Source: Annulohypoxylon bovei var. microspora (lineage: Eukaryota > Ascomycota > Sordariomycetes > Xylariales > Hypoxylaceae). From it: a stretch of 64,000 bases of DNA. Location: the NCBI GenBank assembly GCA_022836615.1, contig MU405390.1, forward strand, positions 1 through 64,000. The letters are read 5' to 3'. The notes beneath the pieces were generated by a model. The model was not told the DNA's origin. It saw only the letters and a program-made list of their open reading frames with translations, and searched no databases. Within the stretch, counting starts at the first letter, position 1, and every line of letters begins with the position of its first letter. Below, one piece after another: positions 34,994 through 46,434 of the stretch. The translations under genes were made by a program, and so were the position numbers.

Positions 34994-36484
34994 TTACAGG
35001 TCCATGAGAGCTCTTGCACCCAGTTCGCTACAGACATAAATGACGTCGTGACTGTCGCTGAAGCCGTTGAACTTGGTGGCCGAGCACTTGGTGTAAGCGC
35101 CCATATCCTCAAAATACAACCAGTCACCCACATCAAGCTCATGGGTAAAGCGGATACTCTCAGTGATGCGGTCAATGCCATCACATGTCGGTCCCCAGAT
35201 AGAGTACTCAGTACCGGCATTGACACCCTCAGGCAAGCTATTGGAGAGAGAGGTGTTGTAGAATGTCCTTTTGCCCGACCGCAGCACCTTAGCAACTGGG
35301 TGTTGGTGGTCGAACATGATACTGCTAAAGTTGCCATATAAGCCATCGTTGAGATAAGTCATGTAGCTGGTCTCGCCCGTGGTCGGGTTGTCTATGGTGC
35401 GGCGAGCTATGATGTTGCAAGCAATAGTGAATGCCGAAGAAACATAATAACGGCCAGGTTCGGCAATGATATTGATGTGCGGCGGAAAATACTCGTCTAG
35501 AGCCTCACGTAGAACGAGGGCCATATCCTCAAAGGTATCGCCACTGAACCCGCCGCCAACATCGAGCGTTTTCATGTCAAAGCCATGGGCGTAGGCTTGC
35601 TTGAAGACGTGTTCCGCATCTCGAACAGCCTTGAGAAAGGCGAGGGGGTCAGATGCCCCCGAACCCACGTGGAAGCTCACGCCAACAACATTTAACCCGA
35701 GGTCGCTGGCAAGACCCAAGAGATCGTTGGTGGAGTCGAGGGATGCGCCAAATTTCAAGCTCAGGCGGCATAAGCTCGATGAGTCATCGGTCAAAATGCG
35801 CAAGAATAGCTCGGCATCGGGGAAGAGCTTGGCAATTTTGCGCAGTTCGTCGGCATTGTCAAAAGTCATTTGCTTGACGCCTTGATTAGCGACATAGCGC
35901 ACGTAAGAGTTGGTCTTGCATGGCTGAGCATAGATGATGCGAGACGGGTCGACGCCCATATTGAGGACTTGTTCGATTTCGGACTTCGAAGCACAATCGA
36001 AACCGGTGCCTAATCCAGCAAGAAGCTGAATGACTTTGGGGTCCGGATTACATTTGACCGCTGTGATGTACATGTTAGTCCTGGACGTCTAAAAATGAAT
36101 CGGGTGCTACGTACCGTAGAACGGCTTCACGCGAGGAAGGTTCTTTTTCCATCTCATGTGCTGGCGGTAGACCTCGCCAAGATCGCCCACAAAAAAGGTA
36201 TCTTCGTCCCCTGGTTCACAAGACTCATGGTCGATGTTCTCAACGCGCTGGCGGAGAGCATCGCCAATCAACTGTTTAGCGATCACGGTGCCATTGTGTT
36301 GATGGTAGTGATCGAAAAAGTAATTCTTCTTGACAAGAATATGATTATTGTCAAAGTGTGTCGGTGCGAAGCGATCAACGGCAGCTGTTGCCATAACCAT
36401 ATCCCTCGTATTTGATGGTGAAGGGTATCGATGGGGAATAATGAGAAGCTTCGTATTGCAAGTCCGGTGACCGTGAGATTTCAC
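34994..36484 (-). CDS. Ornithine decarboxylase
   Basis: Two exons, 36484-36115 and 36060-34994, with a 54-nt intron (GTACGT donor), encode 478 aa. It decarboxylates ornithine to putrescine, the entry step of polyamine synthesis, as a cytosolic PLP enzyme working as a homodimer. The intron interrupts the PLP-lysine motif: FYAVKCNPDP is restored only after splicing (Lys near 126). Further hallmarks are FHVGSGASDP, the glycine loop DVGGGFSG, EPGRYYV and the second active-site block WGPTCDGIDRI with the catalytic Cys near 412. All key residues are present. Two starts are possible: Met 1 and an internal MVM at residue 29, which gives a length closer to many homologues. The long upstream interval would allow a regulatory leader, as is known for fungal ODC genes, but none is demonstrated. 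Confidence 0.95.
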
Positions 36485-39189
36485 AGGGAGCTCTAGTCAG
36501 AGTATGAATACTATCTAAACAGAAGAATAGATATTATGTGAAGTAGAAAATTCTGGGAAACGTGTTCCTCCGAATAGGTATTAGGGGGGTCGAAAACGGT
36601 AGCTTCCTGATCCCGAAGCGATCTGACGAGGTCTCCTCGACTCTCCCTCGATTAGAGGAAGAACCTCAGAACTCGTCCTATGCGGCAGCTGGTGGGTTGG
36701 GGAGAGAAATTGGTTCAGTTTGGGGGTGCTATCGAGCAAGATGGGCGTTCGTTTCTTTTTAAGCGACTTCAGCAGAGGTAGGCGGTGGAGGTCGGGAGTT
36801 GATGATATGGAAAGTCTTTCGCAGACTGAAATCTTGATCAGATACGAAGCTCACGGCCGCGGGAGCCGTGGTAGATGAAGTGCCTTTGAGAAGACCAAAG
36901 GCAAGTCGAGGCGGTGTTTGATGGGGGAGCTTTGCGACTCGCAGCCAACAAGCTAACTGGGTGATGTCGAATGTGGTCGTTTGCGGAAAGACTTGATGGG
37001 TCTTTATAGAAAATAGAGGTATGTGCTAATGGTACGCTGGATGTTGAGTTTCCGAGGGACGTAGATGGCCTAGAGTATTGACTGTATGGTATTGTTTATT
37101 ATGAGTATGAGTGGGAAAAAAGAGAGGATAAAATTGAGAAATTTGATGGGGTTGTGTGTGAATTAGAGTAGAATCTATTACAAGCCACGGGCTGCTAAAC
37201 TTTGCGGCCCCGCCACCTACAAAATTATGGAGCATGTGATAAAGATCGTTTATACTACATGTACCTACATCCGTATAGATACTTCGAGGGCTATGCGCTA
37301 CCTACGCCTACCCAATGACGTATAGCGCAACAATGCAATTAAGTAAGTATTAAACGAGTGTTCAAGTAAGTTACATTTACGAAATGCCGGGCTATGATTC
37401 AATATATGCGTTTGGCCGAGTTGACCGACCAACATACAGAGGAATATGCTGAAGTTGATACGCGTAGTCGCAGTTGGAGACGAAGGATGCTGTGATATCG
37501 AAGACCAAAAAAGAAACACAATACGGTACGCAGCATCACAGAATCAGAACCATCGAAATCATCAGAAACCTGCATAAACAAATCAATTCGCTGTAACCCA
37601 TCTCGGCCTCAACGTAGCGACCAAAACAACCTCAATCTTGCCGACCGATATGAAATATCTAGGATACTTTATGTAAAATGTAGGAATGTACATCTGTACG
37701 TCAGGTACAAAGAGATGTGGGATTGCCCCACTTAGTTAGGGTCCGAAAATATATACTTCGAAGCTTCTTATTCGATAGAAATCTGACTTTGTCCAACTTC
37801 CAAGTTCGGCGTTTTCTGCTGTTGCGCTAACAAAGTGACAAAGTGACAAAACGACATTGACAGCCAGGAAAAATCTCTGACCGCAACTTGATATGCACCG
37901 GATTTTTCCCGCCCAGGTACATATGACTGACTATGATTAACCATCAATTCATGCCGAAGGGGGGGAAAGGGGTTAGAAAATGGGTGGTTGCATCAAAAAG
38001 ACTCTTAACTGTATCCGACGACCGGCACTTTTAGTCCTCGACAGGTTTGATCGACCATGCTGTCCGTGTACGACATCGAGTTGATTTACACAGCAGCAAC
38101 TAATGTGATGGTCGGCTCAAGCCTGTCAAGTTGGGACGCGCACTTCCCATCGTCCAGTTTGACAGCTTAATGGTCTAACTGGGGGAAAACGGGCGATCTA
38201 ACCCTCCGCTCTCGTAGTAGATCGAGATTAGCCTGTTTACCGAACTGCGACTGGGAATGAAATGATTGCAGTCAATTTGTCGATAACACCACATCATCAT
38301 CATCAAATTCGGTCTCTTCTCACCGCTGTCATATCCATTCACTCGATTGTCGATTATAATATGCAAGGCTTGCTGCAACACACCTTTCTATACCCTTACT
38401 ACGTAGTACATAGTAGCACCTCGGGTGCGTTGGAGATCTACGGTTACAGTATTTGCACATTGCCCCTGACAGGATTGGCCAACAACTTTCTCCCACCACT
38501 TTTCACGCTCCAACCAGATCGGTCGCTGGAACAGGGGATTGCTTCTAGAAGACAACCCGAATGGCGTCTGTAGCCGCAATCACCATCACGCGCCCCTTTT
38601 GACGTAGCACCGGTCAGTTCCATTGATTGCGACACCACCCAACGAAGACCGGTAGAAAAGCTTGATTGCGAATCGTTGTCGATCAGAAGGGGAGAAGAGG
38701 TGCTCGTCCATATCTGCAGTGCGACGACGCTGCGACGACGCAGCGACAATGGTTGCGTCGAAGGAGGGCAGGAAAAGGGTTCGGTGGTATTAAACGTATG
38801 AACGTAGATATTAATGAGGAGCATTGGAACATTAAAGTGAATAAGGCTTGATAGGGCTTTGATGACGTGACCTGATAGGGCAAGTCCAGATCCGTCTAGA
38901 CCTAATTTAGCTTAGCGCTTATTGGAACGGGAAACCCGTCCTAACTAGCCGACTAGTAATAACCTATCAGAAGTAATCTAGAACAATTAGCTGGAATTTG
39001 TCTAACCAATTATCTTTTCCCAAATCAACTTCTTTTCTATCAATCCCATCCTTCCCATCATCCGCCACATCATCAGTGGACCGGCGCATTCCAACGAGCA
39101 CGACACAACCTAAACACTCGAGCTTCCGAAATTACTAAAGAATAACGACATTATCATTTTAGTATATTTAGTACCAAGATATATTCGCA
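36485..39189. other. Intergenic, includes ODC promoter
   Basis: About 2.7 kb between the divergent ornithine decarboxylase gene and the acidic protein gene at 39190. Open frames are short and mutually overlapping. It includes a small perfect hairpin at 38729-38744. No gene is supported, but a long ODC leader or upstream small frames could lie in 36485-37300. Confidence 0.45.
38729..38744. repeat. Short hairpin in a CGACG-rich tract
   Basis: GCTGCG, loop ACGA, CGCAGC form a perfect six-pair stem inside a run of CGACG units (about 38722-38760). Probably a simple-sequence tract; function unknown. Confidence 0.5.
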
Positions 39190-40044
39190 ATGCCATGGAG
39201 TAGACCTCGGTCCGGTGTTAAACCTGGGCCGAAGCCTTTTCCCGGCACCCGCCGTAAGCGATGCGACCTCCGAGTTCCTCCAGTTCAACCCATCCGTCAC
39301 CACCATAGATATCCGCGGAAGCGAAAAATAGATGTCTTGACGTGGCTAGTAAATTATCGCGTCGCAGATACCCGTAAAAACGAGTTTGGCGAGCCTCCCG
39401 CGCCCCGTTTGAAGTCAGGTCAAGAGCCTCTTTCGGAAGAACAACTGCGAGAGATAAGGCTGTGCAAAGACCCCGTCATTTACCGGCCTGCCACCTACCG
39501 TGAAGCTGAAAAACATTGGAAGATACAAGGCGCTATAATAGCCTCATGGTGGCAGGGGAAGAAAAAATATCTCCCTCCAGCCGAGCTAGAAAAGTCCAAA
39601 TATTATATGACCCAGTCGTCACCTAATAGGGCCTTTAAACCCCAACCTTCGCAGAACCAAACCGTCACACAGAACGGCATTCAACCGCCTACTCTGCAGC
39701 CCACCATGAACGCCGCCACTCAATCTCGAGCGGGCGTCGCCCAACCGCATCAAGCCGTCGTGGAGATAAGCGATGACTCAGAGTCGGATTCTGGTGGCTT
39801 TATTAGCGATGACGATGAAGACTTGCCTGATATCGAAACCGCCATTGCCAATGCCCGTAATAAGGGCGATGACCAAATGTCCAAAGATATACGAGAGCTG
39901 CAGCAAATTTTTGACGATAGTGACACAGATATCATACCTAATACCAATGAAGGAGCCTCAATAGACCCGCAAGACCCCCAAGACAACGAGGACGGCGAAG
40001 ATGCCGAAGGATATGAAGATCCCGAGCTGTTCGGCTCAATATAA
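39190..40044 (+). CDS. Acidic hypothetical protein with possible HTH segment
   Basis: Single-exon gene of 284 aa with a clear two-part layout. The basic N-terminus (MPWSRPRSGVKPGPKPF, then RRKRCDLRVPP and RKRKIDVLTWLVNYRV) leads to a block near residues 97-121 reading YRPATYREAEKHWKI and IIASWWQGKKK. The pattern of Tyr-Arg-Glu-Ala, a short turn and a Trp-rich recognition-like helix resembles psq/CENP-B type helix-turn-helix motifs, so DNA binding is a plausible inference. The C-terminal third is strongly acidic (VVEISDDSESDSGG, ISDDDEDLPD, DNEDGEDAEGYEDPE) and disordered. The VVEISDDSESD stretch resembles a SUMO-interacting motif (hydrophobic core followed by acidic and Ser residues). The function is not recognised; I believe similar proteins occur in other filamentous ascomycetes. 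Confidence 0.7.
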   Translation: MPWSRPRSGVKPGPKPFPGTRRKRCDLRVPPVQPIRHHHRYPRKRKIDVLTWLVNYRVADTRKNEFGEPPAPRLKSGQEPLSEEQLREIRLCKDPVIYRPATYREAEKHWKIQGAIIASWWQGKKKYLPPAELEKSKYYMTQSSPNRAFKPQPSQNQTVTQNGIQPPTLQPTMNAATQSRAGVAQPHQAVVEISDDSESDSGGFISDDDEDLPDIETAIANARNKGDDQMSKDIRELQQIFDDSDTDIIPNTNEGASIDPQDPQDNEDGEDAEGYEDPELFGSI

Positions 40045-41860
40045 TCTTGGTAACATCTTGTGGGACACAGGGTCAAAAGCGACGACTCAAGGAGCTTTGC
40101 ATTATAATATCGTAGCGGTGGTATTACGACAAATCTTCAAATAAGCAAGCGGCGTTCTCATGTTCCCACTCATCTGTACTGTCCATTGGACGCTCTATAG
40201 GAAGCCAGGCGTTCTCAGTAAGTTGCTGGATTATCGCAATTGGTCTCGCTGGAAGGGTGAAGGCCCGAGCAACCCGTTATGGACTATTGTCACTCAGTGG
40301 GGGTTATCGTGTAAGAGGTAAAGGAAGTGATGATGTAAGCATATTCAAACTTGTCCGACCTCGCAGATTGGAGATTTGAGAGCTGGGGAAGTTGTGTTGC
40401 AGCTAGATGAGATCAGCTCCCCGCTCTCGAGCTATCCGGCGTGTGGCTGCAGGACACGTCTTTTAACCAATGGCAGGTTAATTACAGAAAACGAACTTCC
40501 AATTCTGGCTGTGACCCTCAATCTTAAACGAGGATTGTCATCTGAACCATCAGTATAGGATGCTCCGGATCAGTACGCATTCAGTGATCGGCAGTTAGGA
40601 ACGAGTTACGCCACCCACTATCGTCTTGTGCAGTTAATATACGATACAGTTACACGACATTTTGCTTGTTTCTGTTTTTTTTTTCTACACCCAAGCGGGC
40701 TCGCTGATCCGCAGCATCATCGAGTCTCGTGGCCTATCGGCTACCATGTGGCGTACTCGAATACTACTATCTAAGAACGGTCCGCGGCCTATTTCTTACG
40801 CGGCCTAGCATATCATCTTGCTCCTTTAACCCCCTTTTCTGGAGTCATATGTACATTGACATGTACAGTATTAGAGCGTACACAAGCTAGGTCGCAGATC
40901 AACATCGCAGGCACTTCGGATGGGAATATTTCCAACATGGAACCTAGAAACATTGCAGTAGTAAGAAGAACGGAATCTCCCCAACAGTCCCAACACGAGC
41001 CTGAGCGGTTCTGCCAAAGGTAATTCACTTCGCCCAATACAGCAGTTGTTCATGAAGACGGAGCCTACAGAGATCCAGTCAAAACTAGATACCACCCAAA
41101 CTTTTCAACTGCTCGTTGGGGCACATTTCAATCGCAATAGTCCTAGACGTTAGGCTCACATCCCGAATACTCCGGCTTTCCTAAAATGGAAAAAAAGCAA
41201 TGAAGAAAGAGGAGAAGTTCTGATAATTGTATCAATATCACTCGATGTTTATTCACATACCAAAATATATCACTATTATGAGAGATACACCATAAAATAA
41301 GGTCGCGTATAACGTGATTATATCGGAATAGCAAATTTGAATCTTCCTGAAGAGTAGCAATTAATTAGATTCGAAGTATATACCTAATATGTCTGGGTCA
41401 TAAAACTAGACTATAGCTCACCTACATACCTTATACTAATAGTACTGTTGTATATAGACATGGTGGTGGAGTAGGGGGAGGTGAAAATAGATACAACAAG
41501 GCTTCTAAAAATTTCAGATAGTTGTATTTTTCATAGTTTCAGTTTAAAGGCATTTTAAACATATGATATAACTAATTTTCTATGTCTATCGATTTATTTT
41601 GCCATTATATTAAAGATGAATATAGAGGAAGTATTGGCTTTTAATAACATTTGAAGCTTTCCAATTTCGACTCTTTACCTCTCAACGGATTAATTTACGC
41701 CCCTATTCTTAATCTCACGGTGCTACGACCCGGCACGGCAAAGGGCTTATCAGGGAGTCGGGAATGACTCTTGGAATTTGGCTATAGGATAAAACAAAAT
41801 ACAGCAGCATGTAATAGTAGACTAAGCTGTCCCCACTACTATCTCTTGACAGCATAACCC
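40045..41860. other. Intergenic between convergent genes
   Basis: About 1.8 kb between the 3' ends of the genes at 39190 and 41861. Overlapping frames at 40376-41334 have no protein-like features. No RNA or repeat family seen; the last 500 bp are very AT-rich. Confidence 0.5.
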
Positions 41861-44461
41861 TTAATGAGTAGTTGAATCACTGGGTATATCGAGAAGTCGA
41901 GGCCACGCCGCCTCATCTTGTCCTACTAGCATGGGAATAAGGTTAATGATGTACCGGCTTGCAGGGTTGCCGCCTTCGCCGTCACGCAGTGACTCTCTTT
42001 TCATGTTATCCGCATGGTCGAGCGTACAAGTAATGCATGCAGAATTGGGGTAATTTAGCACAGCGGTGGGACACACCGATAGGGCGAGGGCGATGTTCTT
42101 CTTCAAGTGAGTATCTAGGATACATGTCACATGAAAATCGCCACCGTTGCGAGAAGCGCTATCGTCCCCTGTGTTAGATTCTGCTGTGTTATGGCTCCGG
42201 ATGAGGTCGGGCCATCTTCCAAGGAGTTCGTCCATCGTATAGACTAGAGCCGACAAAGAAGGCATCTCAGGGACTTCAACAGCGTGTTGGCAGTTTGTCG
42301 ATGGAAGCAACCTGATTAATCCACTAAACGCGTCACTAGGATCGACAATGCGCCAGTGGGATTCTGTTTTGATACGGAGAAAAAGTCGGTAGAACTTGTC
42401 ATCCATCTGACTTAGTATCACATCGCTCTCCACAAGCGACTTATCTCTGTCTACTTTAAAACGATGGTCAATAAGGGATTTCTCTTTCTTGTACCGAGAG
42501 CAAAACGACGTTGTATCTTCTGTGCCCTCGGTCTCTATGACCGCGAAATTCTCTTCAACGCTCCGGAACTGGGTATGCTGGTCATTGCTTCTTGTAATCA
42601 CCCCGAGCCGGCCCCTCGATTCGATCAAGCCAAAACAGCCGCGTATATGGTTCTCCTTTGTTAAGTCCAACCAGGATGCTATAGATGCAAGATTGCCGTA
42701 CTGGATTGCAGCAAACGAGGTCCCACCAAAAGACGGATGTGTTTCCAAGACTGGTTGCTGGAAGGGGCATCCAAGGTATACACAAGAAGCTACTGCAAAC
42801 CAGGTATCCCAGTAAACGCGTTGCTCGGATACTAGTTGTATCAACAACAATGCCATTCCCTGAATGATGGGCGTGGCGTCAAAGACTGACGAGATGTCAC
42901 TAATTCCAAAACCATCTGCCACTCCATGTGCTATGAGCAATAAGACCTCTTCTAGTGCTATACGCTTCAAACAGCCAGGCCTTGGGCAACTTTCAACCAA
43001 ATTTGTACTATCCAGTGAGTATACACTCCCAGAACCCACAGCCCTAGTACGGCTGCGCTCAGAACATTCTCTACATAAGCATTCAAATGACCTTCCAGTC
43101 AATAGGTCCTGGAGGATGGGAAAACATCCTACAATTTTGGCCAGTTGCCGTTCCGTACCCCAAGCACCAACATCGACAAAACCATCGGGCTCGACAGAGG
43201 GGGAACCCCTAAAGACGACTTGGGAAGCAGGCGAGTCACTCCATTCAAAATTAATTATCGCCGGAACTCTCTTGAGTATTAGAGACACTGTTGTTTCATC
43301 TGATGTCTCTATCTGTGCTCCTGGTCTAGCACAGAAACCAGGTGACGAAAACCCCGACTGGGGACTTAACGGAACGTCTAGCAACCATTCTATAATCGAA
43401 CGAGCAGTACATTCGACAGTTATTTGGAGCGTTCTTCGCCACATCCGGCTATCACGAGGGTACGGTCGGGGAATTTCGTACAGCTTTTGCCGAATTCCTG
43501 GTCTCGGAGGCACATCGGTGAAATCCGAGAACGAATATCCCCTCAAAAATTCTTCAAAGCCACCGGAAATGTGGTGGTGAATCTCATACGATTCACCCCG
43601 GCCCGAACAAGAGGTTCCATCTTCAGGGCATATCGATTTCACCTGTACTTCGAGCTCGCGGTGGTCATTCCCAAGGTCAGCTTTGTACACGATATGGCTA
43701 CCAACGGTAACGATGATTTTTCCGTCGTAGTGTAAGAGGAGCCACGATATGACGTCCCGCAATAGATGGTTCATCTTGAGGATTGCTTTTGAGGGGCAGC
43801 GTGTCAAGATAGTATTGACAACGATGCCGAAATCTTCCGGTTCGAGATAGTGTCCTCTGGTACAAACTGATAACAATTCTTCCGGCAGCGGGAGCGTGTC
43901 GCAGCCGGTATTTACAACGTTGAACCATACGCTCGAAACAATCTTCCTCACGACGGCTCTTATTCTCGTCTGCTCGGGATTGTATATACCGGTATCTTGA
44001 GTAGGTGAGCCTCCTTGTTCGCGAGAACGATGGGACTTCATGATGAACGCTGTCAACATCTCTGTCACGAGACTATCGTCCCTATGATGCTGGAAAAGAC
44101 AAGCCACAGTCGACACAATCCAGCTCAGATTGGGATCCCCAGCCATGAGTCGACCGAGCGATCCAGACTGTTGTAGAAAAAGTGGCCAGGCCTTTCGGGT
44201 GTCACGGGTATCTAGCCCACGGATAATTTCGTCAAAGAAGCCCTGCCCATTCTTATTGGCGAATGCGAGGCCTTTCGACTTCTCCATGCAATCTAAGAGT
44301 TCATATTGATTCAACTTCTCGCGACCAAGCCACTGTCCTATCTCCCATGCACCTTTGACAAGGTACCCAGTCGACCCCGTGGCTTTGAGAAGTGCTGTGG
44401 TCAAGTCAATTGTTCGAGCGGCTAGGTCGAGGCTTTGGACCTCCATATTCGACGCCGCCAT
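41861..44461 (-). CDS. Large orphan protein with Cys cluster
   Basis: Intron-free frame of 866 aa with no family I recognise. It begins MAASNMEVQSLDLAARTIDL, with a helical N-terminus carrying KATGSTGYLVKGAWEIGQWLG. A possible zinc-binding cluster lies near residues 458-495 (ECLCRECSERSRT, then ESCPRPGCLKRI), with spacing CxCxxC and CxxxxC. It is followed by hydrophobic helices (LIAHGVADG, MALLLIQLVSEQRVYW, WFAVASCVYLG), then ASWLDLTKENHIRGCFGL and a mixed C-terminus ending PRLLDIPSDSTTH. No signal peptide and no catalytic motif are seen. Such long, single-exon, fungus-specific proteins are often species-variable and lie in accessory regions; this one is flanked by nearly 2 kb of empty DNA on each side. 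A membrane or nuclear role is undetermined. The coding potential itself is strong. Confidence 0.75.
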   Translation of the reverse strand: MAASNMEVQSLDLAARTIDLTTALLKATGSTGYLVKGAWEIGQWLGREKLNQYELLDCMEKSKGLAFANKNGQGFFDEIIRGLDTRDTRKAWPLFLQQSGSLGRLMAGDPNLSWIVSTVACLFQHHRDDSLVTEMLTAFIMKSHRSREQGGSPTQDTGIYNPEQTRIRAVVRKIVSSVWFNVVNTGCDTLPLPEELLSVCTRGHYLEPEDFGIVVNTILTRCPSKAILKMNHLLRDVISWLLLHYDGKIIVTVGSHIVYKADLGNDHRELEVQVKSICPEDGTSCSGRGESYEIHHHISGGFEEFLRGYSFSDFTDVPPRPGIRQKLYEIPRPYPRDSRMWRRTLQITVECTARSIIEWLLDVPLSPQSGFSSPGFCARPGAQIETSDETTVSLILKRVPAIINFEWSDSPASQVVFRGSPSVEPDGFVDVGAWGTERQLAKIVGCFPILQDLLTGRSFECLCRECSERSRTRAVGSGSVYSLDSTNLVESCPRPGCLKRIALEEVLLLIAHGVADGFGISDISSVFDATPIIQGMALLLIQLVSEQRVYWDTWFAVASCVYLGCPFQQPVLETHPSFGGTSFAAIQYGNLASIASWLDLTKENHIRGCFGLIESRGRLGVITRSNDQHTQFRSVEENFAVIETEGTEDTTSFCSRYKKEKSLIDHRFKVDRDKSLVESDVILSQMDDKFYRLFLRIKTESHWRIVDPSDAFSGLIRLLPSTNCQHAVEVPEMPSLSALVYTMDELLGRWPDLIRSHNTAESNTGDDSASRNGGDFHVTCILDTHLKKNIALALSVCPTAVLNYPNSACITCTLDHADNMKRESLRDGEGGNPASRYIINLIPMLVGQDEAAWPRLLDIPSDSTTH

Positions 44462-46434
44462 GATCGAAGCCGATCTAGCGATCAGTATAACGCTAATTGA
44501 TATAAAGTACCGGGAACTTATGATTGTGTAGGTATGATCAGAGACAAAGTAGGAATTTTTCAGATAAACGTTGCCACCGACTCAGCCCTGGGCTGACTGG
44601 TTCGCCCACCATGAACGCTACCTCCCGGACTGCAGAAGAGGCGCCACGCTAAGCAATGCTGTATGCTAGACACTTTTGAAGCCATCACATTGTAATAAGT
44701 CGGTAACAAGAATAAAAATTGTAACTAACGGAAATATCACATTATCAATAACTATGTTATAATACTGTATCACATATCATAAAAATAGAAATGAAGGGAT
44801 ATCATAGAATTTTGTGAATAATGAATTAAGTACCTAGGTATTAAGGTACTTAGCTTAATTTCTGTATATTTATTGGGATGAATCCTCATTAAGGTAGTCT
44901 ATATATACCTACCTAACCATGATATTAAAAACTTCGAAGACAGACGAGAATTAATAGCAATGACCATGTTTCACACTCACCGTAACTGAGATAGATCCTT
45001 CACTCATATTACCTAGGTAGGGGATTATCTAACTGAGTGTTAAGTATCTAAAATAACTTAATATGAGGTATAGATACCTAGCTGGTAGGTATCCATTTTG
45101 ACTCATTGTCATGGCATATCATAGGTTATATTATCATATGTTTTTCCTCGTCTTACCTGAACCACATCGACATTTTGTTTAAAACTTATGGAAAGAAAAT
45201 CTTTTTTTAGCAATTTATCTAACGAATGACTATCTACGCCATGCATATTGCTCATGTTTTCCCAGTTTCTTTGATGATTCTGAGTTGGTCATAAATCAGT
45301 ATTATATTAACTCATCTCAAACACTCAGGGGCTACGTGCGTAGAAAGTTAAGAGAAGGAACAAAGGGATTCCTCAGTATAAATATTGTTGTGGTGTTCAT
45401 AGATCTAGCTTGATCTCTATGCAACAGTGTTATTATCAAATTGGAAAGTTTCACATTGTGAGAAAACGCCTAGGTAGGTGTCTGTCGGTTTTTTTTGGGG
45501 CAAATTTTTGATGTCGCGGAAAAGTGCTAGGTAAAGTGATCAAATCTCAGACTACCACTTGACAGATTCTTCGAGGTCGAAGTAAAATAGCTGAGTTAGA
45601 CTGCTAAGCTAATTTGAAGTTGTAATTATTCAGATTCCTTCTATCGAACAAATTGAAACCTGAGTACTCGAAGTAGGGCCAGAACGAGCATTTAGCCACC
45701 AAGGAGACAAGCTGAATAACATAGACAGAACTGGTATTTGCTCCCTTCAAATTACTATAGGTCGGCAAGCTATACTAATACAACTCATCATAGGTAATAC
45801 TATGTATTTAGAACGATGGAGCATGATGCAATTGATAGAGGCTCACGTCGCGGTGATGGTGTTGTGGTATTGTGCCTGGAAGGGGCTTGTGGTTTATGCC
45901 GACTATGGTCATCAGTGCCAGACATCGGACCTTAACATATTGAACATGATCGTGGGCGGAATCTCGGCAATGTTCTTGTTGTTTTTCGGATCATATGGGG
46001 CATTGCATTATATTCATCCTCCTCGACGACCGCACGTTCGAGTATAGCCAATGAGGACTTTGATATTAGCTACCTGGGTACTTACCAAGTATTGATTTAG
46101 CAAGCCGAAGGTTCGAATATGCTTTTAACTAAAATTCTAAGCTCATCCAGTCACTTGTTTGCTTCGGAATTTACACTTTGGGATACAAGTGGAGAAAGGA
46201 ACGATGGAAGGTGCTTGACTCAGGGGTTAACCTGGAAGGCGAATGCGATTGCGGGATATAATAATATATTAGTTTTTCCGATTGACTTCATGCCAATTCT
46301 CAAGGTCATTAGCGAATGCTATGCTGTATGTGATAAAATATGTATGCATAAACGAAGGGCTCATTTTGACAACTTCACTATAAGCGCCTCGCTCAATTGC
46401 TAATCCAATGTTTGTCGTTTTTGCGATCGCAACA
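44462..46434. other. Intergenic, AT-rich
   Basis: About 2 kb between the 866-residue protein gene start and the 3' end of the methyltransferase gene. It is AT-rich with several palindromic-word copies (near 44831, 45011, 45468) and one doubtful membrane-protein frame (45802-46047). No RNA gene seen. Confidence 0.5.
45802..46047 (+). CDS. Possible small two-pass membrane protein
   Basis: An 81-aa frame (MYLERWSMMQLIEAHVAVMV...) with two hydrophobic stretches, roughly residues 13-32 and 48-66, separated by a polar loop (YADYGHQCQTSDLN) and ending in a basic tail. The hydrophobic spacing is more protein-like than most short frames here, and it may be a remnant or exon of a larger membrane protein. 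No family is recognised and no splice partner was established. Confidence 0.3.
   Translation: MYLERWSMMQLIEAHVAVMVLWYCAWKGLVVYADYGHQCQTSDLNILNMIVGGISAMFLLFFGSYGALHYIHPPRRPHVRV

Noticed and set aside
34994..36073. Ornithine decarboxylase starting at an internal Met just before the VKCNPDP motif
   Set aside because: The codons before the motif are intron sequence; splicing to the upstream exon restores FYAVKCNPDP and the full N-terminal domain.
30428..36484. Secondary-metabolite cluster containing the Ayg1-like hydrolase
   Set aside because: No polyketide synthase, peptide synthetase, terpene enzyme, P450, transporter or cluster regulator lies nearby; neighbours are a secreted protein and ornithine decarboxylase.
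42864..43580. 238-residue frame opposite the 866-residue orphan
   Set aside because: The opposite frame is far longer and uninterrupted; the plus-strand frame is Ser/Thr-rich with no domain.
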